This document shows, piece by piece, positions 54,944-64,000 of a DNA stretch of 64,000 nucleotides. Made by a program: the position numbers and the translations under genes. The notes under the pieces are model-generated. The model saw only the letters and a program-made list of their open reading frames with translations, had not been told where the DNA came from and made no database searches. This stretch comes from UKL13-2 sp043773745 (GTDB lineage Bacteria > Pseudomonadota > Gammaproteobacteria > Burkholderiales > Usitatibacteraceae), in contig JAYVEV010000079.1 of assembly GCA_043773745.1 (NCBI GenBank), positions 1 through 64,000 on the forward strand, given 5' to 3'. How positions within the stretch are numbered: the first letter of the stretch is position 1; each line of letters begins with the position of its first letter.

Positions 54944-56998
54944 ATGACCAATATGGATTCCCACTTGATTGCACCTGATATCGCGAACCCTTTATTGCAG
55001 ATTTGGAAGACGCCGTATGCCTTACCACCGTTTGGCGAGTTTTCTGCGGCCAATTTTCAACCCGCGTTTGAAGTCGCCCTACGCGAACACCGCAATGAAC
55101 TGGATGCAATCGCAACCAATCTGGCGCCCGCCACATTTGACAACACTATTGCGGCAATCGATAAAAGCGGCCGCTTGTTCAATCGTATTGAGGCGCTCTT
55201 TGATAACTTGACCGCGTCTGAAACCTCGACGGCACTGCAGGCAGTTGAACGCAACATGGCCGCGCCGCTGGCCGCGCACAGCAACGCTGTCTACATGCAC
55301 GCCGGGTTGTTCGAACGCATCGATGGTTTATTTCAACAACGCAGTGGCTTGGAGCTGAATGCAGAACAGCTCCGACTGCTAGAGCGCGTGCACCTCGATT
55401 TCGTCCGCGCCGGGGCCAAGCTTTCGCTCGAATCGCAGACTCGCTACGGCAAAATCATGGAGCAACTCGCCGAACTCACCACGCGATTTACGCAAAATGT
55501 TTTAGCTGCCGAGGCCCAATATCAATTGGTGCTGGGTACCGATGACCTTGCCGGATTGCCGGATGCGGTCATCGCATCGGCCAAACAGGCCGCACACGAA
55601 CGTGGCACTGATGGATACGTTATTACTCTCTCAAGATCGTTGGTGGTGCCATTTTTAACATTTTCAGATCGTCGTGATTTGCGTGAAAAGGCGTTTAAGG
55701 CATGGACTGAGCGAGGCAGCAGCAACACAAGCACCGGAGTTGATAACCTTTCGGTCGCAGTCAACATAATGAAACTGCGTCTGGAACAGGCACAGCTACA
55801 TGGCTTTGATAATTACTCTGATTATGCCTTGGCAGATATGATGGCGGGCACCCGGCAAGCAGTAGCCGATTTGCTAATGAGAATTTGGACACCTGCCAAA
55901 ATCAAGGCGGCAGAAGAATGCGCCGCACTAAAAGCGATCGCCGGCATTGACAAAATTGAGCCTTGGGATTGGCGCTATTACGCCGAGAAAGTTCGTGCAG
56001 CCCGCTACGATTTGCATGAAGCGGAGATCAAACCGTATTTCCCATTGCACCGTATGGTCGAAGCCATATTTGATTGCGCGCATCGCTTGTTCGGCATCCG
56101 CTTTACTGAACAGTCCAATATAAATTCATATCACCCTGATGTAAAGACATACGAAGTCCACAACGCAAATAATCAACTTATAGGCATTTTTTTGCACGAC
56201 AATTTTGCCCGCGCCACCAAACGCGGCGGTGCGTGGATGAGCGTGTATCGCTCGCAAAGTAAAATCGATGGCAACATTATTCCCATCGTCGTCAACAACA
56301 ATAACTTTGCCAAGGGCGAACCAACACTGTTGAGTTTTGATGATGCCCGTACCCTCTTCCATGAATTCGGTCATGGGCTGCATGGACTGCTTTCAAATGT
56401 CCATTACGAACGCTTGGCAGGCACCCGTGTGTTGCGCGATTTTGTTGAGCTGCCTTCGCAGTTGTTTGAACATTGGCTCAGCGAGCCCGCAGTGCTCAAG
56501 CGTTTTGCCCGCCATTACCAAACCAATGAACCGATTTCGGATGAGCTGATTGCAAAGCTCAAGAAGGCCCGCACCTTTAATCAAGGATTTGAGAACGTCG
56601 AATTTGTCGCTTCAGCCCTGCTCGATATGGCGCTGCATAGCCGCAGTAATATGGACAGGCTTGACCTGAATCAATTTGAAACAGAACAACTCGCCCGTCT
56701 TGGAATGCCCAAAGAAATTGTCATGCGCCATCGTTTCCCGCATTTCCAGCACCTTTTTTCCGGCTCAAGTTATGCGTCGGGCTATTATGTTTATTTGTGG
56801 GCGGCGGTGCTCGATGCTGATGGCTTTGAAGCATTCACTGAGGCTGGTAACCCGTTTGATCCCGCCACCGCCCAGCGGCTGCTGAAATACATTTATTCAA
56901 GCGGCAATACCCGACCGCCGATGGAAGCATATCGCGCGTTTCGGGGCAAAGAGCCAACGGTGATTCCAATGCTGATAAAAAAAGGGTTAGTCGGATAG
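54944..56998 (+). CDS. prlC: oligopeptidase A (M3 family)
   Basis: Cytoplasmic zinc peptidase that breaks down oligopeptides and signal-peptide fragments. 684 residues, the usual length. Zinc motif HEFGHGLHGLLS, with the third ligand Glu in the following helix region, plus the M3 landmarks ARATKRGGAWMSVYRS, RDFVELPSQLFEHW and SSYASGYYVYLWA. Start ATG at 54944. Confidence 0.94.
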   Translation: MTNMDSHLIAPDIANPLLQIWKTPYALPPFGEFSAANFQPAFEVALREHRNELDAIATNLAPATFDNTIAAIDKSGRLFNRIEALFDNLTASETSTALQAVERNMAAPLAAHSNAVYMHAGLFERIDGLFQQRSGLELNAEQLRLLERVHLDFVRAGAKLSLESQTRYGKIMEQLAELTTRFTQNVLAAEAQYQLVLGTDDLAGLPDAVIASAKQAAHERGTDGYVITLSRSLVVPFLTFSDRRDLREKAFKAWTERGSSNTSTGVDNLSVAVNIMKLRLEQAQLHGFDNYSDYALADMMAGTRQAVADLLMRIWTPAKIKAAEECAALKAIAGIDKIEPWDWRYYAEKVRAARYDLHEAEIKPYFPLHRMVEAIFDCAHRLFGIRFTEQSNINSYHPDVKTYEVHNANNQLIGIFLHDNFARATKRGGAWMSVYRSQSKIDGNIIPIVVNNNNFAKGEPTLLSFDDARTLFHEFGHGLHGLLSNVHYERLAGTRVLRDFVELPSQLFEHWLSEPAVLKRFARHYQTNEPISDELIAKLKKARTFNQGFENVEFVASALLDMALHSRSNMDRLDLNQFETEQLARLGMPKEIVMRHRFPHFQHLFSGSSYASGYYVYLWAAVLDADGFEAFTEAGNPFDPATAQRLLKYIYSSGNTRPPMEAYRAFRGKEPTVIPMLIKKGLVG

Positions 56999-57126
56999 GC
57001 GCTAAACTAAAATACATTGCTTCGCCCGAAGTATAAACACCTGTGTAAAATCCACTAATTGCATCAACATAAAATTATGAAACGTCGCCAGAATCAAATC
57101 AACGGTGACCATAAAGGGAGTTCACA

Positions 57127-57774
57127 ATGTTTTTTGGAAAACTGCTGCCACGGGATGGCAATTTTTTTGACCTGTTTAATCAGCATGCGGATTGCGTTGT
57201 CAAGGCTGCCGAAGCACTTTCCAAGCTGGTAGCCAACTACAGCGACCTTGAACTTCGTGAACGATATACCCGCGAGGTAGATGACGCAGAGCATGCAGCG
57301 GACCGGATTACCCACGAAGTGAACCGGACGCTCCATAAAACTTTCATCACACCGATTGATCGCGAACAAATTCATACACTGATTAACACCATGGATGATG
57401 TTGCCGATTTGATCCAGGATTCGTCGCAAACCATGGCGCTTTATGATGTGCGCCACGCGACCGAAGAAATCATCCGTCTGACTGACCTTAGCCTTAAATG
57501 TTGCCAGCGCATGCGCCACGCAGTATCGCTGATCGGCGATTTATCAAAGCCAGCCACGGCCGAGGCCGCACTGAAAACCTGCGAAGAAATTGATCAGCTT
57601 GAATCGGATGCCGATCGGGTGATGCGTTCCGCCATGAGCAAGCTGTTCCGCGGCAATGACGAAGTTCGCGAAGTGATTAAATTAAAAGCTATATATGAAT
57701 TACTAGAAACTATTACTGACAAGTGCGAAGACGTCGCCAATGTGATCGAGGGCGTCGTCCTCGAAAACTCTTAA
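57127..57774 (+). CDS. DUF47 family Pit accessory protein (PhoU-like)
   Basis: 215 residues, all-helical PhoU-like fold (FFGKLLPRDGNFFDLFNQHA, HEVNRTLHKTFITPIDREQIH, TDKCEDVANVIEGVVLENS). DUF47 proteins are encoded next to Pit transporters and modulate them. The start at 57127 has AGGGAG in front. The pit gene begins 23 bp downstream. Confidence 0.92.
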   Translation: MFFGKLLPRDGNFFDLFNQHADCVVKAAEALSKLVANYSDLELRERYTREVDDAEHAADRITHEVNRTLHKTFITPIDREQIHTLINTMDDVADLIQDSSQTMALYDVRHATEEIIRLTDLSLKCCQRMRHAVSLIGDLSKPATAEAALKTCEEIDQLESDADRVMRSAMSKLFRGNDEVREVIKLKAIYELLETITDKCEDVANVIEGVVLENS

Positions 57775-57797
57775 CCTGCGACGCGAGTACCGAAACT

Positions 57798-58808
57798 ATG
57801 CAGACCATTCAGGTAGCTTTTTGGGTCGTAGCAATGCTGGTTGTATTGGCATTGGTATTCGATTTCATGAATGGCTTTCATGATGCCGCAAATTCGATTG
57901 CAACAGTGGTCTCAACCGGCGTTCTAAAGCCTGGACAAGCCGTTATTTTTGCAGCTTTTTTTAATTTTGTTGCGATATTTATTTTTCATTTGAGCGTTGC
58001 TGCCACTGTCGGCAAAGGCATCGTTGAACCCGGCGTTGTTGATACGCACGTCGTATTTGGCGCGCTGATTGGTGCGATTACCTGGAATGTCGTTACATGG
58101 CTTTACGGTATTCCGAGTAGCTCATCGCATGCATTGATTGGTGGCATTGTCGGCGCGGTAGTGGCAAAAGGCGGGGCGAGCGCTTTGATAGCTGGTGGCA
58201 TTTTGAAAACTGTTGCGTTTATTTTTGTGTCGCCTGTCTTAGGTTTTTTATTGGGCTCACTCATGATGGTGCTTGTTTCATGGACATGCCGTCGTGCCAC
58301 ACCATCCCGGGTGGATCGCTGGTTTCGCCGACTGCAGCTCGTATCGGCAGGTGCGTATAGCCTTGGTCACGGCGGCAACGATGCACAAAAAACAATTGGC
58401 ATCATCTGGATGTTATTAATTGCAACCGGCTATACCGCTGCCGTTGATGCCTCGCCGCCGATGTGGACCATTGTTTGTTGTTATATGGCCATCGCCTCAG
58501 GCACCATGTTTGGTGGCTGGCGCATTGTCAAGACGATGGGACAAAAAATTACCAAGCTCAAGCCGGTTGGCGGCTTTTGTGCGGAGACTGGCGGCGCAGT
58601 TACTTTATTCCTTGCCACTGCGATGGGCATTCCGGTCTCCACCACCCACACCATCACAGGCGCAATTGTCGGTGTCGGCGCAACACAGCGCGCCAGTGCG
58701 GTACGTTGGGGCGTAGCAGGCAATATTGTTTGGGCCTGGATATTTACCATCCCTGCCAGTGCATTTGTTGCAGCGGTTGCCTATTGGCTTAGCTTGGTGT
58801 TGTTCTAA
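57798..58808 (+). CDS. pit: low-affinity inorganic phosphate transporter Pit
   Basis: 336 residues, about 10 hydrophobic segments. Signature GFHDAANSIATVVST near the N-terminus and its inverted repeat SLGHGGNDAQKTIGI in the second half. Imports metal-phosphate with protons. ATG at 57798 chosen, since the open frame before it overlaps the DUF47 gene. With ppk and ppx it links the window to phosphate handling. Confidence 0.94.
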   Translation: MQTIQVAFWVVAMLVVLALVFDFMNGFHDAANSIATVVSTGVLKPGQAVIFAAFFNFVAIFIFHLSVAATVGKGIVEPGVVDTHVVFGALIGAITWNVVTWLYGIPSSSSHALIGGIVGAVVAKGGASALIAGGILKTVAFIFVSPVLGFLLGSLMMVLVSWTCRRATPSRVDRWFRRLQLVSAGAYSLGHGGNDAQKTIGIIWMLLIATGYTAAVDASPPMWTIVCCYMAIASGTMFGGWRIVKTMGQKITKLKPVGGFCAETGGAVTLFLATAMGIPVSTTHTITGAIVGVGATQRASAVRWGVAGNIVWAWIFTIPASAFVAAVAYWLSLVLF

Positions 58809-58849
58809 GTTGCATGAAAATTCCTGCCGGACAATAAATCAGTAATCCT

Positions 58850-61282
58850 CTAAGAATTTGGTGTACGCGGCTCTAGAACCAAACGGTGGCGAACTTCTCC
58901 TGCCAATAGCGGTGTTGGTACGCCATTGAGCCAATCGGAATGTCCCGCTCCATAAAATGGGGAAAGTGGATGTCCGCTTTGTCCGCCCGGCATCGTCAAT
59001 ATGCCCTGCTCCTCCCGCCCTGGAGATACCACAAGCCTTTGTGAGGCACCATCCGTTTTTGTCGCAACGCGCGGCATATGATTGTCGCCTGATAGCGGCG
59101 TAGAGGGCATATTTAACCAACCTAGCAGCTTTGGAGCCGCCTGGGAGATAGGATGAACAATGTTGGCTTTATTGAGGTCGCCCCATTTTGCCCGGTCTAG
59201 ACTTCCGTATTTAGGCACCAGTTCTCTAACAACAACGGACAACTCATGGGCTAAAAAATCATCCCAGGTAGCGAACGGCATGGGTAGCAAGTGCGGTGGG
59301 CGTTCCGAGATCGCGGTCCAGACGGGATATTCCATCCGTCCATCCCAGCGAACATGGAGCTTTAAATTAGGCGCACATGCATTCACCCACGCCGTCCTTA
59401 ATGTTTCCATTACCTTGAAACGAAACACTCTCGCAATGGCATAGGCCGCCTGATCTGCACTGGCTTTGCCATTCCAGGTTGTGACAATTCGATTTACGTC
59501 TGCGAACGCTGGACGATCAGGACTCTGTATCGCCACATTAGAAACTAGCTTCATCCAATGCTTCATGAAGCGCGCTTCGTCATCGAGCTGTATTGCATAT
59601 AATCCGAATTCATCAAATTGATCCGCTTCGTTAAGGCGGTCACGAATCTGCTGACTGCGGGCGCCAAGGTCCCCGCGTCCCTCACCTATTTTTTCGCCTA
59701 CGATGCCGCCCAACTGACGGCTATTTGCGGTCCAAAGCCTACCGTTCGCTGGATCTTTGATAAGCGGATATTGACTGATTGGCAGCCACGGAATTGGCAA
59801 TTCATTAGGCGGCGTGAATCCCTTACGCGGCTCGCCCATACGCAAGTGCCGACGAAGCGGAAGACGCCCGGCGATAGTCCAGGCCATGCTGCCATGCTTG
59901 TCAACAATCAACACATTTTGTTGTGGCACACCGCTGTTCTGCACAACTTTAATGGCGGCGCCAACAGTCTTGGTAAACAATATATCTTCCAGCTTGGCAT
60001 TGATACTATTGGGCCAATGAGCCACCCAATTAAGTGCATATTCATTGCCATGCCAAGTGCGCATCACCGGCCCCCAGAGAGTGCGCTTAACATTAATCGT
60101 CACTGATGGTGCGCCACTCACCGCGATCACCTCTTGCACGATATCAAACTGAATTGTTTTACCATCATCAACATAGCCATGCCCATCGGTGCTGCGTTGA
60201 ATAGGTACCCAGTCGAACCAATCTCCTTCCGCGCTTGTGAATCCCCACGCTACATGACCATTACTGCCGACAACAAACCCTGGTACTCCAGGCAGGGTTA
60301 TACCAGTGACGCGGGTTGGGGAACCATCGGGCGCGCGTCGAATATGTAATTCACCTCGAAACCAGATGTTGGGCACGCTGAGCGCAAGGTGCATATCATC
60401 AGCAAGGATGGGAATACCATGTTTGCTGATTGCGGCAGATACCGCCCAGTTATTACTGCCTGGCTTGAAGTCGGAATTGTCTGCTAACCCAGTTTGAAAT
60501 TCCGCACCTAAATTAATGCTTGCTTGCCACCGATCAACATGTCTTATTTTTCGAGTATTTATCTCGTCGATAGTGGGCATTGAGGATTGGGTAAGGACCG
60601 AGCCGTCCAATGCACCATCCCAGCGCCCGCCGCGCGGTTTAAGCCAATTAAATAAACGATCCCCAGCGCTTTGGCGAAGTGCGGCCTCTGCAAAAGCATC
60701 CTGAATATTGCGTGATTGCAGCACGTAATACATCTCGGCAACCACCAGCAGCGAATCTTCTTCGCGCCATGCATCTGGATTCTCGCCAAGCAGCAAATAC
60801 TGCCATGGACGAACAGACAGAGAATTAAGTCCGGCATTTACCCCCTCTGCATAAATCGTCAATATCTTTTTGTCTTCAGCAGGCAATCTTCGCCACTGCT
60901 CTGCCATGCGCACGCGGAATTGATGAGGACGTTTCTCCTTATCCATCGCCAATGTTTCGCCTCCTAGTAGCGCAGAAAGCTCACCGGCAGCCGAGCGGCG
61001 GGTAAGGTCCATTTCAAAAAAACGCTCTTGACCATGCACAAATCCTAACGCACGAGCGCCGTCGGCCCAGGTTTCAGTACGAATCGCAACTGTGCCGTTC
61101 GCATCACGCGTGATGGTCGTCGGCATTTGCAATTGATTTAGCGAAATTTGACCATCCAATATTGGCATGCTGCCCCTGGCAGCCAAATAGATAACCAATA
61201 CTCCAACTAACAACAATCCAAACAAGATTGCAAAAAATACCCGTATCCAATATTGCGCGGGACTCTTTACCATTCGGCGCAT
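58850..61282 (-). CDS. penicillin acylase family (Ntn-hydrolase) protein
   Basis: 810 residues from the ATG at 61282 (TGATG overlap with the preceding gene). An N-terminal membrane segment (about 12-34, IRVFFAILFGLLLVGVLVIYLAA) is followed by the alpha domain, and the nucleophile Ser276 in KPGSNNWAVS, where autocleavage would give the beta subunit. Other blocks are GFVHGQERFFEMDLTRR, GFVVGSNGHVAWGFT and VDKHGSMAWTIAGRLPLR. Members act on penicillins or acyl-homoserine lactones; substrate unknown. Co-transcribed with the DUF2147 gene. Confidence 0.9.
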   Translation of the reverse strand: MRRMVKSPAQYWIRVFFAILFGLLLVGVLVIYLAARGSMPILDGQISLNQLQMPTTITRDANGTVAIRTETWADGARALGFVHGQERFFEMDLTRRSAAGELSALLGGETLAMDKEKRPHQFRVRMAEQWRRLPAEDKKILTIYAEGVNAGLNSLSVRPWQYLLLGENPDAWREEDSLLVVAEMYYVLQSRNIQDAFAEAALRQSAGDRLFNWLKPRGGRWDGALDGSVLTQSSMPTIDEINTRKIRHVDRWQASINLGAEFQTGLADNSDFKPGSNNWAVSAAISKHGIPILADDMHLALSVPNIWFRGELHIRRAPDGSPTRVTGITLPGVPGFVVGSNGHVAWGFTSAEGDWFDWVPIQRSTDGHGYVDDGKTIQFDIVQEVIAVSGAPSVTINVKRTLWGPVMRTWHGNEYALNWVAHWPNSINAKLEDILFTKTVGAAIKVVQNSGVPQQNVLIVDKHGSMAWTIAGRLPLRRHLRMGEPRKGFTPPNELPIPWLPISQYPLIKDPANGRLWTANSRQLGGIVGEKIGEGRGDLGARSQQIRDRLNEADQFDEFGLYAIQLDDEARFMKHWMKLVSNVAIQSPDRPAFADVNRIVTTWNGKASADQAAYAIARVFRFKVMETLRTAWVNACAPNLKLHVRWDGRMEYPVWTAISERPPHLLPMPFATWDDFLAHELSVVVRELVPKYGSLDRAKWGDLNKANIVHPISQAAPKLLGWLNMPSTPLSGDNHMPRVATKTDGASQRLVVSPGREEQGILTMPGGQSGHPLSPFYGAGHSDWLNGVPTPLLAGEVRHRLVLEPRTPNS

Positions 61283-61830
61283 CAATACGCACCGACAGAG
61301 TCGTTTATGACACGGCGCCAAATTTGTGAACGTCCGAATAATGAGATGCCGCGAAAGCCGCGAACATCCAGCTTTTTACCATTGTCAAGAACAGTGATAC
61401 GAAGCTGATACCTGTCGCCAGAATCAGGATCCAGAATTTCACCTTTTTCATACCGCAACACATCGACACGCCAAATATCGGTGATGATGCGCATGCCCAT
61501 TACAAACTGGTTTTTTAGCGTGCCGTCGCACTTGGTACACTTTGGATTAGACTCTTCTCCTGGCCCTGGGATGATTTTCTCGACAGCACCTTCAAAGTGG
61601 CCGTCCGGCAGTCTTATGATTCGCACCAAACTTGATAATTTTTTTGTGTCGTCATCATATTGCTCCCAGAGCCCCGTAAGCTGCTCAGCGGGCCATGTGG
61701 AATTAGGTTCAACTGCGGCGAAAACAATGCGTGACTGAAATCCAAACAGCAAAATGAACAAACTGATAACAAGGTTAACTACCAAAGGAAACAAAGACCG
61801 CAATTGCATCCTGATTTTTTTTGAGAACAT
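61282..61830 (-). CDS. DUF2147 exported protein
   Basis: 182 residues from the ATG at 61830; ATG at 61809 is an alternative that also starts a signal peptide (FPLVVNLVISLFILLFGF). The mature domain shows the DUF2147 pattern GLWEQYDDDTKK, CTKCDGTLKNQFVMGMRI, EILDPDSGDRYQLRITV and DVRGFRGISLFGRSQIW. Function unknown; probably periplasmic lipid- or sugar-binding by family analogy. First gene of the acylase operon. Confidence 0.85.
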   Translation of the reverse strand: MFSKKIRMQLRSLFPLVVNLVISLFILLFGFQSRIVFAAVEPNSTWPAEQLTGLWEQYDDDTKKLSSLVRIIRLPDGHFEGAVEKIIPGPGEESNPKCTKCDGTLKNQFVMGMRIITDIWRVDVLRYEKGEILDPDSGDRYQLRITVLDNGKKLDVRGFRGISLFGRSQIWRRVINDSVGAY

Positions 61831-61920
61831 ACAAAGCCTATAGTTAACAACTTTTAACATTTTATTTTGTAGCCGCATCATACTAAATAACTTTTTGTCC
61901 CAACAAAACCTTGGCAACTT

Positions 61921-61937
61921 TGTAACCTGTTGTTACA
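61921..61937. promoter_or_regulatory. palindrome between the acylase and ACP operons
   Basis: TGTAAC-ctgtt-GTTACA is a perfect 6-5-6 inverted repeat in the 196-bp divergent region. Two copies of ATTGTCAG follow closer to the ACP gene. A candidate operator for joint control of both operons. Confidence 0.4.
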
Positions 61938-62026
61938 CTTTGGCCAGTTGCATACACATATTGAATTACAAAAAATAGTTTGAAATATTGTCAGTAGCAT
62001 CTTGAAAAATTGTCAGGAATAATTAT

Positions 62027-62293
62027 ATGTCGGCCCTCAACAACGAAGAACTGCGCAGTAAGCTTACAGAAATGATCTCTGAGGAATTTGACATTCCATT
62101 GGAGAAACTTACTCCTGACATGACGATGGAAGCGTTGGGTATTGATTCGCTTTCGTTAATAGATTTTATGTTCAATGTTGAAGACAAGCTGGGTTTAGAA
62201 ATGCCAGACTCTCGCACACCGCTCCTGACTCTTGGAGATGTGTTTGCTGAGATTGACAAAGCAACACCGAAAGCCCAAAAACTTTCAGGATGA
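62027..62293 (+). CDS. acyl carrier protein
   Basis: 88 residues, acidic, with the phosphopantetheine site GIDSLSLIDFMF (Ser41). Not in a fab operon, so it is likely a specialised ACP that serves the adjacent ketosynthase. AGGA precedes the ATG. Overlaps the ketosynthase gene by four bases (ATGA). Confidence 0.92.
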   Translation: MSALNNEELRSKLTEMISEEFDIPLEKLTPDMTMEALGIDSLSLIDFMFNVEDKLGLEMPDSRTPLLTLGDVFAEIDKATPKAQKLSG

Positions 62294-63534
62294 TTACCCC
62301 GAGCATTAGACAAGTCTGCGTGACAGGAATTGGTATTGTCTCCCCTATCGGAAATAACCTTACCAGTTTTTCTAATGCGTTGCATACCGGCCGCTCGGGG
62401 ATACGTATATTGTCCAACCAACCTGCTTCACGCCATCTGCGGGTTGGCGGGCAAGTTGATATTAATTTAGGCGACTATTTTCCATCTTCAAAAATTGCAG
62501 TCTTGGATCGAGTGAGTGCGCTTGCATTAATTGCCGCTACCCAGGCTGTTCAGAATGCAGCTGAGCATGCGTCATTGGCACCGCAACTTGATGAAGCTGG
62601 TGTTTATCTCGGTACCGGTATCGGTGGCATACAAGCCCTTGAGAATGCCTATAGCGAACATTTTTTACGCGATGGCAGGCGAATCAAGCCGTTCACTGTT
62701 GTGCAGGCAATGAACAATGCATCAGCGGGTCATATTGCTATGGAGTTCAAGTGCCACGGCCCGTCTATGACCTACTCAACCGCTTGCTCCTCATCTGCTA
62801 TGGCAATTGGTGAAGCCTACAGGGCTATTAAACACGGTTACATCAATTGTGCTTTTGCTGGCGGTGCTGAAGCTTTGCTCACGCCCGGCACACTTGACGG
62901 CTGGGACGCGCTTCGAACATTGGCTATACCCGATGCAGAAAATCCAGGCAGCTCTTGCAGACCCTTCTCGCGAAATCGGACAGGTTTGGTACTTGCTGAA
63001 GGTGCCGCTGTTTTAATGCTCGAAGCACTTGATGTTGCGGTAGCGCGCGGCGCGACCATCTATGCGCAAATTTCCGGCTATGGCGCAAAAACTGACGCAA
63101 CCCACCTGACTAAGCCAGACGCAGATGGCCAAACTGCCACCATGCGCGCCGCGTTGCAGGAAGCCGCTCTGGAGCCTACCGAAATTGACTATTTGAACGC
63201 CCACGGTACTGCTACGCAGGCGGGCGACCTTGTCGAAACTATTGCAATTAAACAAGTGTTTGGGCAGCATTCTAAAGTGCTACCAGTTTCGTCCACTAAA
63301 TCTATGCATGGTCACGTCATGGGCGCAACAGGAGCGATCGAGTTTGTTGCAGCACTATGCGCACTACGGGAAAGTTTTTTGCCACCTACTATTAATCTTA
63401 CCGAATACGACCCTGAGTGTGATTTGGACTATGTTGCCAATATTGCACGCGAAGGTATAGCTCTCCGACATGTAATGTCCAATTCATTCGCATTTGGAGG
63501 AAGCAACGCATGCTTAATCGCCTCTCAGTACTAA
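62290..63534 (+). CDS. beta-ketoacyl-ACP synthase (KAS II type)
   Basis: 414 residues; condenses malonyl-ACP with acyl-ACP. Catalytic triad visible: Cys166 in STACSSSAMAIG, His305 in NAHGTAT, His342 in STKSMHGHVMGATGA. The length and the layout fit FabF-like enzymes. It is coupled to the ACP gene and the following MipA gene, so it probably makes a special acyl chain rather than bulk fatty acids. Confidence 0.92.
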   Translation: MITPSIRQVCVTGIGIVSPIGNNLTSFSNALHTGRSGIRILSNQPASRHLRVGGQVDINLGDYFPSSKIAVLDRVSALALIAATQAVQNAAEHASLAPQLDEAGVYLGTGIGGIQALENAYSEHFLRDGRRIKPFTVVQAMNNASAGHIAMEFKCHGPSMTYSTACSSSAMAIGEAYRAIKHGYINCAFAGGAEALLTPGTLDGWDALRTLAIPDAENPGSSCRPFSRNRTGLVLAEGAAVLMLEALDVAVARGATIYAQISGYGAKTDATHLTKPDADGQTATMRAALQEAALEPTEIDYLNAHGTATQAGDLVETIAIKQVFGQHSKVLPVSSTKSMHGHVMGATGAIEFVAALCALRESFLPPTINLTEYDPECDLDYVANIAREGIALRHVMSNSFAFGGSNACLIASQY

Positions 63535-64000
63535 TGATTGCACCGGTGCTTTTACTCGGCATAATTTCAACTGCTGTTAATGCAGCCGATGAGCACAATA
63601 AAGATGTGCGTGGTTGGAACGGTACCGTTGGAATCGGGCCTATGGTCATACCCCAATATACCGGCGGCAACAAGTTGCAGGCGCTGCCATTACCGTTGTT
63701 ATCGATAAATTATAACGAAACCTTTTACGTCGAGATTCAGCGTGTTGGCGTTTACGTACTGGCCAGCGACGATAAAAAAATCGGCTTGGGCTTGGCGGTA
63801 GAGCCGCGTTTAGGTTTCAAATCGAGCGATGGTCAGCGACTGGCTGGCATGTCCACCCGACGCAATAGTTTGGAGGGTGGCTTAACCTTTGATTGGGATT
63901 TTGAAACGATTGCCATCAGCGCTGCGTGGCTGACGGACATGACTAAGGCCAGCCGGGGAGCATCAATTCGATTTTCCTTATATCACCCGCTATCAAAAAC
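63510..64000 (+). CDS. MipA/OmpV family outer membrane protein (cut by window edge)
   Basis: At least 163 codons to the window end. Signal peptide (MLNRLSVLMIAPVLLLGIIS ... NAADE) followed by WNGTVGIGPMVIPQYTGG, RVGVYVLASDD, LGLAVEPRLGF and SLEGGLTFDWDF, typical of the MipA/OmpV barrel. GGAGG lies nine bases before the ATG at 63510, so this start is right although it overlaps the ketosynthase gene by 25 bases. Confidence 0.88.
   Translation, partial: MLNRLSVLMIAPVLLLGIISTAVNAADEHNKDVRGWNGTVGIGPMVIPQYTGGNKLQALPLPLLSINYNETFYVEIQRVGVYVLASDDKKIGLGLAVEPRLGFKSSDGQRLAGMSTRRNSLEGGLTFDWDFETIAISAAWLTDMTKASRGASIRFSLYHPLSK

Noticed and set aside
57000..57126. Possible Pho box before the DUF47-pit pair
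   Set aside because: No two CTGTCAT-like repeats at 11-bp spacing could be found, only isolated partial matches.
1..64000. CRISPR arrays, tRNA or rRNA genes, prophage genes
   Set aside because: No regularly spaced repeats, cloverleaf-like sequences, rRNA segments or phage structural genes were recognised in the gaps.

Overview
The window looks like chromosomal DNA of a betaproteobacterium of moderate GC content (a little above 50 % by eye). Clues are the class I PHB genes phaC and phaB, the bamD/rluD/pgeF block, a large NAD-dependent glutamate dehydrogenase of the 180-kDa type, a ppk/ppx pair and many families frequent in Burkholderiales and relatives (DUF1178, DUF3016, DUF3429, DUF47/Pit). 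I cannot place it to genus. No rRNA, tRNA, prophage or CRISPR array was seen. The only mobile element is a small decayed insertion sequence near 42.9-43.5 kb.

Layout. 1-9.9 kb, mostly minus strand: truncated GMC oxidoreductase, TonB-like envelope protein, rsuA, an exported methyltransferase-like protein, DUF3016 and a proline-rich exported protein, then the PHB genes phaC-phaB plus a PGDYG-domain gene, and a ZIP metal transporter with a His-rich loop. 10.3-11.8 kb: a stand-alone EAL phosphodiesterase facing a membrane-tailed BLUF blue-light sensor. 12-18.4 kb: pgeF-rluD / bamD, then divergent ppk / ppx with a Pho box in front of ppk. 18.5-24.2 kb: sixA, MFS transporter, selO, and rhlE with a long structured leader. 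24.3-29.5 kb: a tight minus-strand operon of S10 carboxypeptidase, YkuD-like lipoprotein, Na+/solute symporter and PGRP-type amidase. 29.5-31.3 kb: an RluA-type pseudouridine synthase and trhO. 31.5-39.3 kb: two amidohydrolase genes, a Gfo/Idh oxidoreductase and an OPT transporter, probably for peptide use. 39.5-42.8 kb: deoD, a DUF6445 oxygenase-like gene and a 7TM GGDEF protein. 43.7-51.2 kb, plus strand: glutamate dehydrogenase, dsbB, DUF3429, hotdog thioesterase, MFS. 51.3-54.8 kb, minus: DUF1178, a MatB-like malonyl-CoA synthetase and a fused malonate-decarboxylase-like carboxyltransferase. 54.9-58.8 kb, plus: prlC and a DUF47/Pit phosphate uptake pair. 58.9-64 kb: a penicillin-acylase/DUF2147 operon divergent from an ACP/ketoacyl synthase/MipA operon that runs off the window.

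How the genes work together. Storage (PHB, polyphosphate), phosphate uptake (Pit) and amino-acid or peptide use (S10, OPT, PrlC, GDH, symporter) dominate, as expected of a heterotroph that meets changing nutrient supply. Second-messenger control is represented by one EAL protein, one GGDEF protein and a light sensor. The least ordinary parts are the split BLUF/EAL pair, the four-gene peptide/murein operon, the MatB plus fused carboxyltransferase pair, the amidohydrolase set with one active and two degenerate barrels, and the acylase/ACP-KAS cluster.
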